Source of the DNA: Streptomyces atratus
Lineage (GTDB): Bacteria; Actinomycetota; Actinomycetes; Streptomycetales; Streptomycetaceae
Assembly (NCBI RefSeq): GCF_900119365.1
Contig: NZ_FPJO01000016.1
Location: 1-64,000 of the forward strand
Length of the DNA stretch: 64,000 bases
Reading direction: 5' to 3'
Shown here: positions 1 through 8,378 of the stretch, one piece after another
Layout of the letters: every line of letters starts with the position of its first letter
Numbering within the stretch: the first letter of the stretch is position 1
Made by a program: the position numbers and the translations under genes
Notes under the pieces: model-generated
The model's database searches: none
Told to the model about the DNA's origin: nothing
What the model saw: only the letters and a program-made list of their open reading frames with translations

Positions 1-1
1 C

Positions 2-196
2 GGGAAGATGCCGCTGAACGTCCGTACCTGGACGTGCGACTGCGGAACGACCCACGACCGGGACGTGAACGCAGCGAAGAACCTTCTGGCCGCCGGGCTG
101 GCGGTAACAGTCTGTGGAGCTGGTGTAAGACCCCAACGGAGTTCTCCGGGCGGGCAGTCGGCGACGAAGCAGAAACCCCCACGGCGCGAGCCGTAG
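2..196 (+). CDS. tnpB: TnpB/OrfB of an IS200/IS605-family element, C-terminal end (cut by window start)
   Basis: This is the last 64 codons of a TnpB-type protein, the RNA-guided nuclease encoded by IS200/IS605 elements; its start lies outside the window. The sequence shows the second half of the zinc ribbon (W-T-C-D-C-G) followed at once by D-R-D-V-N-A-A-K-N. In this family that motif carries the last catalytic Asp of the split RuvC domain. The short basic tail after it is typical. The hairpin and TCAA end just downstream are what one expects at the right end of such an element, which supports the assignment. Whether the upstream part is intact, or whether a TnpA is present, cannot be seen. 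Confidence 0.85.
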   Translation, partial: GKMPLNVRTWTCDCGTTHDRDVNAAKNLLAAGLAVTVCGAGVRPQRSSPGGQSATKQKPPRREP

Positions 197-230
197 GAAT
201 CCCCCTCGTTCACGAGGGGGAGGAAGTCAA
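191..230 (+). repeat. Right end of the IS200/IS605 element with guide-RNA-like hairpin
   Basis: A near-perfect hairpin (CCCCCTC / GAGGGGG, 201-220) follows the tnpB stop by a few bases and is followed by TCAA at 227-230. In related IS605 elements this subterminal hairpin is recognised during transposition and forms the scaffold of the omega-RNA, with the guide starting at the element end. The exact border (near 230) is inferred from that pattern. Confidence 0.6.
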
Positions 231-399
231 CTCCCCGACTCTACGGAGGAGGTGTGCGGCCGGTTGACGCGGCCCGGACTCCGGGTCCTGGGCCGGCCCG
301 GCCAGAAGCCCTCCCGTCAACTGGACCGAAGGGCTCCCGACTTGGTGTTTCTCCGTACTCCCGGCAGGGCCCCGCCGCAGCCGGCCCCGGGCCCGTCGG

Positions 400-1038
400 C
401 TAGGCGGCCGGCGCGAGGCTCGCCCCGCCGGGAGCCTCTGCCTCGGCCAGTTGCTCGGTCAGCGCGTTCCGGGCGCGAGCCACTCGCGAGCGCACCGTCC
501 CCACCGGGCAGTCCGTCACGCGGGCGGCCTCGGCGTAGGAGAGTCCGAGAACCTGGGTGAGCACGAACGCCTGCCGACGGTCGTGGGGGAGAGCGGCGAG
601 GAGTTCCTCCAGCACCACCCCCTCCTCGAAGCCGGGCAGGGCGAGCGGCTGCGTGCGCTCGACGATCACGCGCCAGTCGTCGGTGTCGGCGAGCAGGGGG
701 CGCGCGGCAGCCCTGCGGAAGTCGTCGACGACGGCGCGGCGCGCGATGGCGAGCAGCCAGGTACGGGCCGAGGAACGGCCCTCGAAACGGTGCAGGCTTC
801 GCAGGGCCCGCAGGAACGTGTCCTGCGCCAGGTCCTCGGCCCTCTGCGGATCGGCGGAGAGGTGAGCGACATAGCGCACGACGTCGCGGTGCAGCGCCCG
901 TACGAAGGCCTCGGCCGCCTCTGTGTCCCCGGCGCGGGCGGCGAGCGCCCAGCCGGTGGAGACCGTGTCCTCCTGGGTCCTGTCTTCGGGGGCGGAGGCG
1001 CGCTGTGGCCCGCGGCGGGCGGGCAGCATGGTGTTCAT
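400..1038 (-). CDS. ECF-type RNA polymerase sigma factor
   Basis: Small sigma factor of the extracytoplasmic-function type, which directs RNA polymerase to a small regulon. Region 2 is visible as D-L-A-Q-D-T-F-L-R-A-L followed by the R-T-W-L-L-A-I-A-R helix. Region 4 is visible as L-G-L-S-Y-A-E-A-A and G-T-V-R-S-R-V-A-R-A-R near the C-terminus. At 212 aa it is slightly long; the first 25 residues look non-conserved, so a GTG start at V26 is possible. It is the last gene of a minus-strand run with the Met/His-rich membrane proteins and the PepSY protein. No obvious zinc-binding anti-sigma gene is adjacent, so one of those membrane proteins may be the partner (inference). Confidence 0.88.
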   Translation of the reverse strand: MNTMLPARRGPQRASAPEDRTQEDTVSTGWALAARAGDTEAAEAFVRALHRDVVRYVAHLSADPQRAEDLAQDTFLRALRSLHRFEGRSSARTWLLAIARRAVVDDFRRAAARPLLADTDDWRVIVERTQPLALPGFEEGVVLEELLAALPHDRRQAFVLTQVLGLSYAEAARVTDCPVGTVRSRVARARNALTEQLAEAEAPGGASLAPAA

Positions 1039-1294
1039 CGCCAGGTGTGTCCTTCACGGATCTGTCCGGCACCCGGGCATCCGGTCATGGCGCGCGTGCG
1101 GACGCGGTACCTGGTTCGGGCACGCCACAGTTCGCGGGAACGGTCCCGGGGTCTCCGGTGAATGGGGGCACCCGCACCCTTCGGGGCCGGATGTGCCGGA
1201 GGACACCCGCTTCGCGCGGGCACGATGGCCGGCGACCGGTCGTCGACGGGCCGTGTGCCATGGAAGTACGTCCTCCGGAATGCCTGCCGCGTAG

Positions 1295-2062
1295 TCAGAA
1301 CGCGGCGAGCACCGCCGGAGGCCCGCGCCGGTCGAGCGCGCGGGCGCACCGGAGCCCCTGCGGCAGCCGGTCGCTGAGACCCCGGCTGGGGCGCAGGCGG
1401 CGGCGCGGGGGAGGGAGAGGCGCGGTGAACAGGGGGTGAAGGGGGCCGAGGAGCCGGCCCGCGACGGCGCGCAGGACCTGGAAGGTGGCCCGTTCGCCCT
1501 GGGCGAGCCACAGGCCGCAGATGAGCGCGGCGAGGAGGTGTGCGGCGAGCATTCCGGTCGAGGACATCCCGGCCATGTCGTGGCCCAGGGGACCCATCGA
1601 GCCCATGTGGTCCATGGCGCCGGATTGGTCCATGCCGGCCATGTGGTCCATGGCAGCGGAGTGGTCCGTCCCGGCCGCGTCCATCCCGCCCGTACTGCTT
1701 GTCGCAAAGACGCTGGTGCCCGCCCGAGAGCCGTACGTCCTGCCGTCCGCCGAGCAGAGGTTGTCGACGAGGAGGCGCGCGGGCGAAGACGTGGCGAGGG
1801 AGCCGAGCGAGGTCTGTGCGGCAGCGAAGGCACTGTGCAGCACGGACTGTGCCGCCACGGCGAGGCCGGTGACGAGCCAGGGGCCGCGCTCCCGGGCGGC
1901 GAACCACCAGCCGGGGACCGCGATCGCCGCGAAACCGGCGGTGAGCACCCAGAAGGGAAGGGGGCTCTCGGACATGAGGACGTGTCCTGTCGCGGCGAGC
2001 GTGACGGAGACGACGGCGAACATCGCCGCCCTCACCGCCCGTCCGACCGGCCCCGCCTCCAT
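1295..2062 (-). CDS. Membrane protein with a long Met/His/Asp-rich loop, putative copper-binding
   Basis: Predicted membrane protein of 255 aa. Four hydrophobic stretches are seen: near residues 10-25, 35-55, 60-80, and after the loop around 175-190. Between them, roughly residues 125-170, lies a loop with repeated M-D-H-M and M-A-G-M motifs. Such Met/His motifs bind Cu(I)/Cu(II) in PcoA/CopC-like proteins, so a role in copper buffering or sensing is inferred. The C-terminal 60 residues are Arg/Pro-rich and look poorly conserved, so the end may be ragged. It lies between the ECF sigma gene and a second, smaller Met/His-rich membrane protein on the same strand. No named family is recognised with confidence. 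Confidence 0.65.
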   Translation of the reverse strand: MEAGPVGRAVRAAMFAVVSVTLAATGHVLMSESPLPFWVLTAGFAAIAVPGWWFAARERGPWLVTGLAVAAQSVLHSAFAAAQTSLGSLATSSPARLLVDNLCSADGRTYGSRAGTSVFATSSTGGMDAAGTDHSAAMDHMAGMDQSGAMDHMGSMGPLGHDMAGMSSTGMLAAHLLAALICGLWLAQGERATFQVLRAVAGRLLGPLHPLFTAPLPPPRRRLRPSRGLSDRLPQGLRCARALDRRGPPAVLAAF

Positions 2063-2305
2063 GGCGACTCATCCTCCCATCGCGGGGCGCCGGTGAACAT
2101 GGCGCGGTGTCCGACTCGGTGCCAATGCCGGAAAAGCCCCTGCCGGTAGCGGAATCCGGCATATGCGGGAGATGCTGCCTGCCGGGGCACGCATGGTGCC
2201 AACCGCGCCTCGGCCGCGCTTTTACGCCGTCACCGTGCCAGGCCGGACGACAGTTTCGCCTCGACGGGGTCGTGGCGAGCGGCTGCGGCGCGGTCTCCTG
2301 GGGTA

Positions 2306-2530
2306 TCAGTGACCGCCTCCATGCCCCATGCCGCCCATGTCACCCATGCCGGGGTCGTCGTCGTGGTGCGGTACCCCGTGCATGCCGGGAGCGACCGGCC
2401 CGGCGAGTCTGCCCACGCCGTACGAGACGGCGAAGAGGGCCACGAGCAGGAGCAGAGAGCCCCCGAACAGCACGTATGGCAGCGAGGAGGCGGAACGCCG
2501 GCCGACGGAGGGCGTCACCGAGTGGTCCAT
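2306..2530 (-). CDS. Small single-span membrane protein with Met/His/Asp-rich tail
   Basis: A 74-aa protein. I chose the start at M-D-H-S-V because the longer open frame upstream is Arg/Pro-rich and non-coding in character. One transmembrane helix runs from about residue 18 to 40. The last 25 residues contain H-H-D-D-D and several G-M/G-H pairs, a metal-binding composition like that in its two neighbours. It probably presents the tail outside the membrane. It may belong to the same transcription unit as the DUF5134 and PepSY genes upstream (180-bp gap). Its function is inferred only from composition and context. Confidence 0.6.
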   Translation of the reverse strand: MDHSVTPSVGRRSASSLPYVLFGGSLLLLVALFAVSYGVGRLAGPVAPGMHGVPHHDDDPGMGDMGGMGHGGGH

Positions 2531-2709
2531 GAAGAGGCTCCGGCGAGAGTGCGGGCTTTGCGGTCCAGAGGTCGGCCATACCCACTCGCGAGTTCCCCGG
2601 CATATGAGTGGCGTGCGCCACATGACCAACACCTGCTCCACGCGCCTCCGTCGTACCGGAGGCATTCGCCCTCGTCGGGACGGCGAGGGCTCGCAGTGCG
2701 CTCCCGTGC

Positions 2710-3369
2710 TCAGATCATCACGACGAACATGACCGCCATGCCCAGGGCCATCACCCCGTGGCAGCCCAGGTCCCACGCGGCGTGCGCGCCACCGGCCGGG
2801 ACCGCACCATCGGCCGGACGAGGCGCCAGGCGGCCCGTGTCGAAGCTTCTGGCCAGCCACCACAGCCCGAGCGCCAGCAGCACGAGGGCGAGGGCCCCCG
2901 CACCCCAGCGGTCACCGGTGCCGCTGAGCGTCATCGTCGCGGTCGCGCCGGGACCGGACATGTCCATCCCGGGCATGTCGTGAGCGTTCCCGCCATCCGT
3001 CGAGCCCATCGAGGTGCCCCAGGACATCGCGGCGATCATCCAGGCCATCGCCCCCGTCATCACGGCGTGCGGCAGTGCGTTCATCACCGCGCGCCCCCGG
3101 GTCTCCGGCCCGCTCGGCAGCGCCAGGGCGGTCAGCGGGAACCAGGCGGCGGCGGCCGAGAAGAACACCACCTGCGGGACGACCAGCAGGTCCATCCCCC
3201 AGGGCCACACCATGGCGAACATGGCCAGGGCCATGACGGCGTGCAGTCCCTGTGCGAACCACGCGGTCCACACATGGGCGCGGGCCGCGAGCGCGCGCCA
3301 GAGGCCGTAGGCGGCCAGCACGCAGAACAGCATCGTCAGAATCCAGCGCAGCCCGGTGGCAGCGATCAT
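2710..3369 (-). CDS. DUF5134 family membrane protein
   Basis: A 219-aa integral membrane protein with about six hydrophobic helices. The overall pattern matches the actinobacterial DUF5134 family (opening T-G-L-R-W-I-L-T, later conserved His/Met positions in helices). A loop near residues 125-140 carries H-D-M-P-G-M-D-M, again a possible copper ligand cluster, and His residues within helices (H43, H101, H194) could also bind metal. Its start overlaps the end of the PepSY gene by four bases (ATGA), so the two are translationally coupled. DUF5134 has no assigned biochemical role; metal trafficking with the PepSY protein is inferred. Confidence 0.8.
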   Translation of the reverse strand: MIAATGLRWILTMLFCVLAAYGLWRALAARAHVWTAWFAQGLHAVMALAMFAMVWPWGMDLLVVPQVVFFSAAAAWFPLTALALPSGPETRGRAVMNALPHAVMTGAMAWMIAAMSWGTSMGSTDGGNAHDMPGMDMSGPGATATMTLSGTGDRWGAGALALVLLALGLWWLARSFDTGRLAPRPADGAVPAGGAHAAWDLGCHGVMALGMAVMFVVMI

Positions 3370-4844
3370 CGGGCCATCTCCTTTGCCGTTTCCTCACGCG
3401 CTTCGGTATGCGTGTACCCGCGGCGGCGCAGGGCCGCCACCACGAGGTCCCCGAGCAGGAAACAGATGAGGGGCAGTCCGAACAGGGGCAGGTAGTAGGC
3501 GAGGACAGCGGCCACGACGACGAGCGGCGCCATGACCTTGCCCGGCACCCGTCGCCAGGCCCCGCGCGCGGGCGGGCGTCCGAGCCCGGGCCCGGTCGTA
3601 CGGCTGGGCCTGCGCAGCCACCACATGCGGTAGCCCCAGAAGAGCATCCCGATGAGCGCGATCGCGATGAGCGCGAGCACGATCTGGTTCGCCAGGCCGA
3701 AGAGCAGACCCATATGTGCGTCGATGCCCCAGCGGGTGAGCTTCGCGAGAACGGGAAAGTCGTCGAAGGCCAGCTTCGCGGTGACCTTGCCGGTGGCGGG
3801 ATCGACAGCGACCGAGTCCTGCTGCTCCGGCCAGTGCCGGGTGTTCTCGCGCACGATGTACGCGCTCTTCGCATCGGCGGGCGGGGTGATGACGAGCTTG
3901 CCGCGCAGCCCCTCCGCACGGGCGACACGGACCGCGCCATCGAACCCGATGTCTTTTGTCCGGTGCGACGAGGACTCGCCGACGCCGCCGTGGTGAAGTG
4001 TGCTGGAGAGCGACGGGCCGGCTCCTCCGAGCGCGTCCTGGATCCTGCCGATGTTGGCACCCGCGTGCGCGGACCACGTCAGACCTGTCGCCGACAGGCC
4101 GAGGAAACCGATCGACACCCACAGCCCGATCGACCCGTGCCAGGACAGGGTCCGCTTACGCCCCTCGGGGGCGCGACGCGGCACGAAGAACTTCCGCAGC
4201 CGCGCGCGGCCACGGGGGGCACCGAGCCACAGCGCGAGCCCGCCCAGCACCTCGACCCACAACCAACTGGCGGCCATTTCACTGTAGTTGCGGCCGACTT
4301 CACCTAGCTGGAGGGTGCGGTGCAGGCTGTTGAACCAGGACCGCACCGGCAGCGACTCATCGAACGTGCGCAGCGTGCCGCGTACCTCGGCGTCATACGG
4401 ATTGACGAACGCGGTCTGTGTGTAGCCCTCGGGGAGTCCCTTGACGTCGAAGGTGACCCGGGTGGTGTCGGCGTCCCCCGTGCCCTTGGTCACGGACATG
4501 AGCTGCCCGCCGGGTACCGCCTCGCGCGCCGCCTCGACCTGGGTGGCGAGCGGCTTCTGCTGCCCGTGCGGCGTGACCTTGAGCTCGTGCCGGTACACGA
4601 CGGACTCGATCTGCGGGGTCGCCGTGTAGAGGAGCCCCGTCACGGCGGCGATCAGCAGGAACGGGCCCACGAGGATGCCCGCGTAGAAATGCAGACGCAG
4701 CAGGAGGGGCCGCAGCCCGCTCCATGCGCTGCCGCCGTTCTTCGGCGTGGGGGTAGCGAATTCCTCAACCGGCGCCGGCTGTTCGGCGGAGCGTTGGCGG
4801 GGCGGGGGAACGGGCGGCGACGCGGCAGGCGTGGTCTCGGTCAT
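3366..4844 (-). CDS. PepSY-associated membrane protein
   Basis: A 492-aa membrane protein of the PepSY-TM type. After a Pro-rich cytoplasmic head (residues 1-40) comes the first helix (L-H-F-Y-A-G-I-L-V-G-P-F), a large extracytoplasmic PepSY-containing region, and a second and third helix. A further PepSY repeat follows (about 290-370) before the final helices. In other bacteria such proteins accompany siderophore, haem or copper uptake and reduction. Here the Met/His-rich partners point to copper (inference). A strong ribosome site, GAGGAGG, precedes the ATG. It is the first gene of the minus-strand group 4844-400. Confidence 0.85.
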   Translation of the reverse strand: MTETTPAASPPVPPPRQRSAEQPAPVEEFATPTPKNGGSAWSGLRPLLLRLHFYAGILVGPFLLIAAVTGLLYTATPQIESVVYRHELKVTPHGQQKPLATQVEAAREAVPGGQLMSVTKGTGDADTTRVTFDVKGLPEGYTQTAFVNPYDAEVRGTLRTFDESLPVRSWFNSLHRTLQLGEVGRNYSEMAASWLWVEVLGGLALWLGAPRGRARLRKFFVPRRAPEGRKRTLSWHGSIGLWVSIGFLGLSATGLTWSAHAGANIGRIQDALGGAGPSLSSTLHHGGVGESSSHRTKDIGFDGAVRVARAEGLRGKLVITPPADAKSAYIVRENTRHWPEQQDSVAVDPATGKVTAKLAFDDFPVLAKLTRWGIDAHMGLLFGLANQIVLALIAIALIGMLFWGYRMWWLRRPSRTTGPGLGRPPARGAWRRVPGKVMAPLVVVAAVLAYYLPLFGLPLICFLLGDLVVAALRRRGYTHTEAREETAKEMAR

Positions 4845-5242
4845 CGAAGCCTCCTCGGGCGTGGACCGGCGGGGGCGGTACGTGCAGGAGTCGGTGCGAG
4901 AGGCGCAAGTTCCCCGAGTGCGGTGTGAGCAGGACGTATGGGGTGTGCGGGTCTGCTGAGCGTCCGAACGGAGACGGCGTACAAGCGTGCCCGGCGGTGA
5001 AGTCCCTTCTTGGGAAGGAGCGTTGCCTTGCCAGGTAGTCGTGTCCAGGGTGCGGCTGGTTCCCGGCGGCAGGCGGGGCGATCCTCACGAGGGGGCTGCG
5101 CGTCTTCCGCGCTCCGAGGCCGGCCTGTCGGTCAGCACCCCTCGTCATGTCCGCGCGGCACTGCCCGGAACTTTCCCGCACCCGCCCCCGACCACTGCAA
5201 CGGTGCCTCGAAGCACCGCACTTCATTCCGAGAAGACGCCGG
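4845..5242. other. Intergenic region, no gene seen
   Basis: About 400 bases between the PepSY start and the first tRNA-derived repeat. It must hold the promoter of the PepSY group, but I see no clear -35/-10 pair. The open frames here lack coding character. Confidence 0.5.
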
Positions 5243-5274
5243 GAGCCCTCCCGCCCTGACGGGCGGAAGGGCTC
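5243..5274 (-). terminator. Terminator hairpin beside the outermost tRNA-Arg fragment
   Basis: GAGCCCTCCCGCCC pairs with GGGCGGAAGGGCTC (one mismatch) around a TGAC loop. It sits just beyond the tRNA 3'-end copy at 5289, as a tRNA terminator would, so it is probably the original chromosomal terminator of the locus. Confidence 0.6.
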
Positions 5275-5288
5275 CTGACCTGCTGCTT

Positions 5289-5334
5289 TGCTGTGCCCCG
5301 GCAGGATTCGAACCTGCGGCACCCGCTTCAGGAG
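5289..5334 (-). repeat. Duplicated 3' end of tRNA-Arg(CCT), attachment-site copy 1
   Basis: This 46-base stretch matches the 3' half of the intact tRNA-Arg at 8686-8758 (T-arm, acceptor end and flank to TGCTGTG). It has one missing C in the acceptor run and a few substitutions. The match stops in the anticodon arm, as in att sites of tRNA-integrating elements. It probably marks the outer border of the oldest integration. Confidence 0.75.
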
Positions 5335-5857
5335 CGAGATGGGGCGAGTCGAGGTCCGACCCGCGGGATACCGCCTTCGGCGCTGCTGACTGTGGCCTCC
5401 GCCGGCAGCCGAAGTTCCCCGTGAGTCCCCGCCCGATCTGGCGCGGCTGTGGCACGGGAACTTCTGTTCCGCAGCTCTGGAGAGATCGGTCAGCCGGGCG
5501 GGGGCATAGAGGCCACAACGCGGTCCCACGGAGTGGCCGGCGGTCGCGGCCGGTCGCTGTGGCTGCTGTACTTCGCTGCTGTAGCGCAATGCTTCGTTGC
5601 TGTAGCGCAATCGTCGGGCGGACGCAGTGCGGCGGTGACGGAATCCAGGCTGCGGCTGCTCCGGCTGAGTCTCGGATGCTCCCTCTCGGCCATCGGACGG
5701 AAACGGCTACACCGTCCGGGCGGATCACCCTTCGAGTCGGCAACTTCCGCGTGGCGACGAGGGCACATTCAACCCGCTCCCCCCGAAATGCGGCGTCGCC
5801 GACTTGGGTGCCGGGAGCACCTTGCGGATCCGGGACTTCTGAAGGAGCCACCTGCTC
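5335..5857. other. Intergenic region, no convincing gene
   Basis: About 520 bases between the att copy and the beta-helix gene. It contains a short tandem-like stretch near 5565-5610 where GCTGTAGCGCAAT recurs (about 5578 and 5599). No frame looks coding. Confidence 0.45.
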
Positions 5858-6721
5858 ATGTTCACCCGTAAGTCGTCGGCGCTCATCGCGCAGGCAATGT
5901 GTGTCGGAGCCATCGCGGCGGTCGTAGCCACCGCCACTCCCGCAACGGCACAGACGAACGTCCAGTGCAGTGAGAGTGCCCTGTCCAACGCCATCACCAC
6001 CGCCAACCTCTCAGGAGGCGGAACCCTGGTGCTGGCGCCGGGCTGCACCTACGCGCTCTCTGTGCCCCTGCCGGACATCACCAGCGAGATCGTCATCAGG
6101 GCCCGGCACAGCACCCTCACTCGCTCGTCCACGGCCAGCTTCGGCATTCTCTCCGTCAGCCCCACCGGCAACCTCACGATCACCGACGCCACCATCACCA
6201 ACGGCGACGCGCCCGACTTCGGCGGCGGCATCGCGAACCGCGGCATGCTGACCGTGACCGACAGCGCCATCCGCGACAACCACGCCAACTTCTCCGGCGG
6301 AATCGGCGGTGGATCGGGGACCACCACCCTGATCGAGGGAACCTCCATCATGCGCAACACCGCCAACGTGAACGGCGGCGGCGTCGCCAACGACGGAAAC
6401 ATGATCATTCGCAACAGCCGCATCATCGACAACACGGCCGTCAGTGGCGTCGGAGGCGGTGCGGCCAACGACGGCACCCTGCGGATCTTCCGCACCAACA
6501 TCAACGAGAACAATGCCCAGCGGGCCGGAGGCGTCGCCAACGTCGGAGGCGGCACGACGACCATCACGTCCAGCAACGTCAACTCGAACACGGCCGTCAC
6601 AGCCCCCGGCGGTGTCCTCAACACCAGCGGCATCGTCACCCTGAACTCATCCCGGGTCAGGGACAACCAGCCCACCAACTGTGCCGGCAGCGACATCCCC
6701 GTCCCGAACTGCACAGGCTGA
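5858..6721 (+). CDS. Secreted right-handed beta-helix protein
   Basis: A 287-aa exported protein. Residues 1-31 form a signal peptide (basic start, hydrophobic core, A-T-A-Q cleavage region). The rest is a chain of roughly 20-residue repeats of the type N-x-G-x-L-x-I-x-x-S-x-I-x-x-N-x-A with G-G-G-I/V-A-N turns. This is typical of parallel beta-helices in chlamydial-POMP-like and pectate-lyase-like proteins. Cys37, Cys58, Cys276 and Cys285 may form disulfides that cap the helix. No catalytic motif is seen, so an adhesin or structural role is possible but unproven. AAGGAG lies a few bases before the ATG. It is cargo between two tRNA-derived att repeats, probably of a decayed integrative element. 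Confidence 0.82.
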   Translation: MFTRKSSALIAQAMCVGAIAAVVATATPATAQTNVQCSESALSNAITTANLSGGGTLVLAPGCTYALSVPLPDITSEIVIRARHSTLTRSSTASFGILSVSPTGNLTITDATITNGDAPDFGGGIANRGMLTVTDSAIRDNHANFSGGIGGGSGTTTLIEGTSIMRNTANVNGGGVANDGNMIIRNSRIIDNTAVSGVGGGAANDGTLRIFRTNINENNAQRAGGVANVGGGTTTITSSNVNSNTAVTAPGGVLNTSGIVTLNSSRVRDNQPTNCAGSDIPVPNCTG

Positions 6722-6849
6722 CAAAGGTCGGTGGGAAGACCCGAACAAGAGATCCGTCCTGTACCGAGTACGCCGATGCGTGGCTTCGGGACCGCAAGCC
6801 GACCGGCTGAAGCAGGGAACGAAACGAGGCGGTGATCCGGCCACGCATC

Positions 6850-7241
6850 AGGCCGACGTTCGGTTCGGGATCTCTGGCCGACGTCACCACGTCCCGCGTC
6901 CGGGCCTGGCGTGGCCAGGTGCTACGCGGGGGTCGGCTGTGACGGCCACGTCTTCCTCGGCCCCAGGGCGGACAGCCGCGGCGCGGCAACTTCCGGGGCG
7001 ACTGGATCAAGGTGCGCAGGATGCGGGCATCGCTGCCGATGTCCACTTCCATGATCTGCGGCACACAGGAAACACCTTGGCCGCTGCCGGGGCGAGCACG
7101 CGTGAGCTGATGACGCGCATAGGGCACAACGTCGCCCGTGCCGCATCGATCTGTCGACACATGACCGCCGACCGAGATCGCGCGATCGCTGACCGGCTGG
7201 GGGCGGTGGTCCGCAAGCTGCAGGAAGGCGTCGGGACGTAG
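6850..7241 (+). pseudogene. Tyrosine integrase remnant (AICE/phage type), frameshifted
   Basis: The last 75 codons encode the catalytic C-terminus of a tyrosine site-specific recombinase: H-D-L-R-H-T-G-N-T, then R-I-G-H and the D-R-A-I-A-D-R-L tail. The normally conserved tyrosine region now reads I-C-R-H-M instead of I-Y-x-H-M, so the nucleophile is lost. Upstream, V-F-L-G-P-R is in the same frame but R-G-N-F-R-G-D-W-I-K is in another frame (about 6975-7015), showing at least two frameshifts. The N-terminal half is missing. It ends about 65 bases before att copy 2, the usual position of int next to attP in actinomycete integrative elements. Confidence 0.8.
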
Positions 7242-7263
7242 TGGCACGTGTGTGGCCATGCGA

Positions 7264-7304
7264 AAGGGCCAGTTCGAGAGGATCAAGCCTCCGGACTGGC
7301 CCTT
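7264..7304 (-). terminator. tRNA-type terminator hairpin beside att copy 2
   Basis: AAGGGCCAGT (7264-7273) pairs perfectly with ACTGGCCCTT (7295-7304). It lies directly 3' of the tRNA fragment at 7307, so it is probably a replacement terminator brought in by an integrated element. Confidence 0.6.
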
Positions 7305-7306
7305 GG

Positions 7307-7353
7307 TGCTGTGCCCCCGGCAGGATTCGAACCTGTGACACCCGCTTCAGGAG
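7307..7353 (-). repeat. Duplicated 3' end of tRNA-Arg(CCT), attachment-site copy 2
   Basis: 47 bases aligning without gaps to the 3' part of the intact tRNA-Arg (8681-8727), with two substitutions. It is the boundary between the integrase-remnant element on the left and the toxin-antitoxin segment on the right. Confidence 0.78.
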
Positions 7354-7681
7354 TCTTCCCTGGGCGAGGCTGTGACCTGCATGAACGTCGCTCCCAGCAA
7401 GCCTGACCTGCGGAAATACTCCTCCATGCTTCTCGTGTGTTCTCAGGTGTTCCCGGCTTTTATGTGTGCCGAATCCGTTCCGGTCGGCCACTGGGCTGGG
7501 GATGGGTGTCTGATGCGGGGCCTCATCGAAGAGGATCACCGGGCGCACTCCGCAAGAGCTGCCGCTGCCGCTCGACGGGTAGGAAGACGGATGCCCCGCT
7601 CTCGTCCCAGAGGTGTGAGTGGGCAGGCGGGAACCCGTAGCCTGGGACCAGCACAGTACGCAGCCTGATCAAGCGGAGGGG

Positions 7682-7960
7682 ATGCCGATGACCACAGCTC
7701 CCAGCGGTGTGCCTCACCCGCCGCTCCCGTCGTCACACCCGCTGCGGACCATCCGCGACATCCGGGAGTCCCTGCCGGAGGACCAGCGTCGGCATTTCGA
7801 CGTGGAGCTCGCCGACACGGAGATCGAGGCGCTGCCCGAGATGCTGTACCGCTGGGTGACGCTGAGCAACGACGGTTTTGAGGAGTTCCTGCTCTCCCGG
7901 CCCTTCGAGGGGCTGGAGTTCGGTGCCCGCTCCTATGACGAGCCGACGGACGCCGAGTGA
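7682..7960 (+). CDS. DUF6247-like putative antitoxin
   Basis: A 92-aa acidic, soluble protein resembling the DUF6247 family of Streptomyces. A central stretch (R-D-I-R-E-S-L-P-E-D-Q-R-R-H-F-D-V-E-L) is followed by a W-x-x-x-A/T-L-S segment. These proteins commonly precede PIN-domain toxin genes, and the same arrangement occurs here. The stop codon overlaps the GTG of the vapC-like frame (GTGA), implying coupled translation. GGAGGGG lies just upstream of ATG 7682, so I chose this start over the longer frame from 7619. It is apparently intact while its toxin is broken. Confidence 0.65.
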   Translation: MPMTTAPSGVPHPPLPSSHPLRTIRDIRESLPEDQRRHFDVELADTEIEALPEMLYRWVTLSNDGFEEFLLSRPFEGLEFGARSYDEPTDAE

Positions 7961-8378
7961 TCTACCTGTTCGATACCAATGCGTCGCCGAGCTCACGACC
8001 CGGGCGAAGCCCGACCCGCGCGTAATGGCCTGGTTTCGGTCCACGGCCAGGCCCAACCGCTTCCTGAGCGTGATCACTGTGGCCGAGATCGAGGCGGGGG
8101 TGGCCGCCGCCCCGGATCCCGTACGACAGGCCCGCTACGCCCAAGCCCTCGCTGCGGTACGGCACGAATTCCTTGACCGCATCGCGCCGATCGGCGAACC
8201 GGAAGCGGCCGCCTTTCTCACCATCCACAAGACGCTCAAGGCCGCCGGTACCAGCATCGACCCGCCGGACGCACTGATCGCCGCCACTGCCCTGGCCAAC
8301 GGTTGGACGGTAGCCACCCGCAAGCACCTGGCCCGAACCGGGGCTCTGGTCGTCAATCCGTGGGAACAGCAACTGTGA
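7957..8378 (+). pseudogene. VapC-like PIN-domain toxin, frameshifted
   Basis: PIN-domain ribonuclease toxin remnant. From GTG 7957 the first frame reads V-I-Y-L-F-D-T-N, the classic start with the first catalytic Asp. It then runs into nonsense at about 7980. The rest of the protein continues in another frame from V-A-E-L-T onward. It includes S-V-I-T-V-A-E-I-E-A-G (second acidic residue), P-D-A-L-I-A-A-T-A (third) and the T-R-K-H-L-A-R-T-G end. A single lost base between 7978 and 7982 explains this. The toxin should be inactive unless frameshifting occurs. Confidence 0.8.

Noticed and set aside
1035..2162. 375-aa minus-strand frame overlapping the Met/His-rich membrane gene
   Set aside because: Arg/Pro-rich composition typical of a shadow frame in GC-rich DNA; the 1295-2062 frame has membrane helices and structured motifs.
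5289..7353. Additional functional tRNA genes at the two att copies
   Set aside because: Only the 3' half is present; the anticodon and D-arms are missing.
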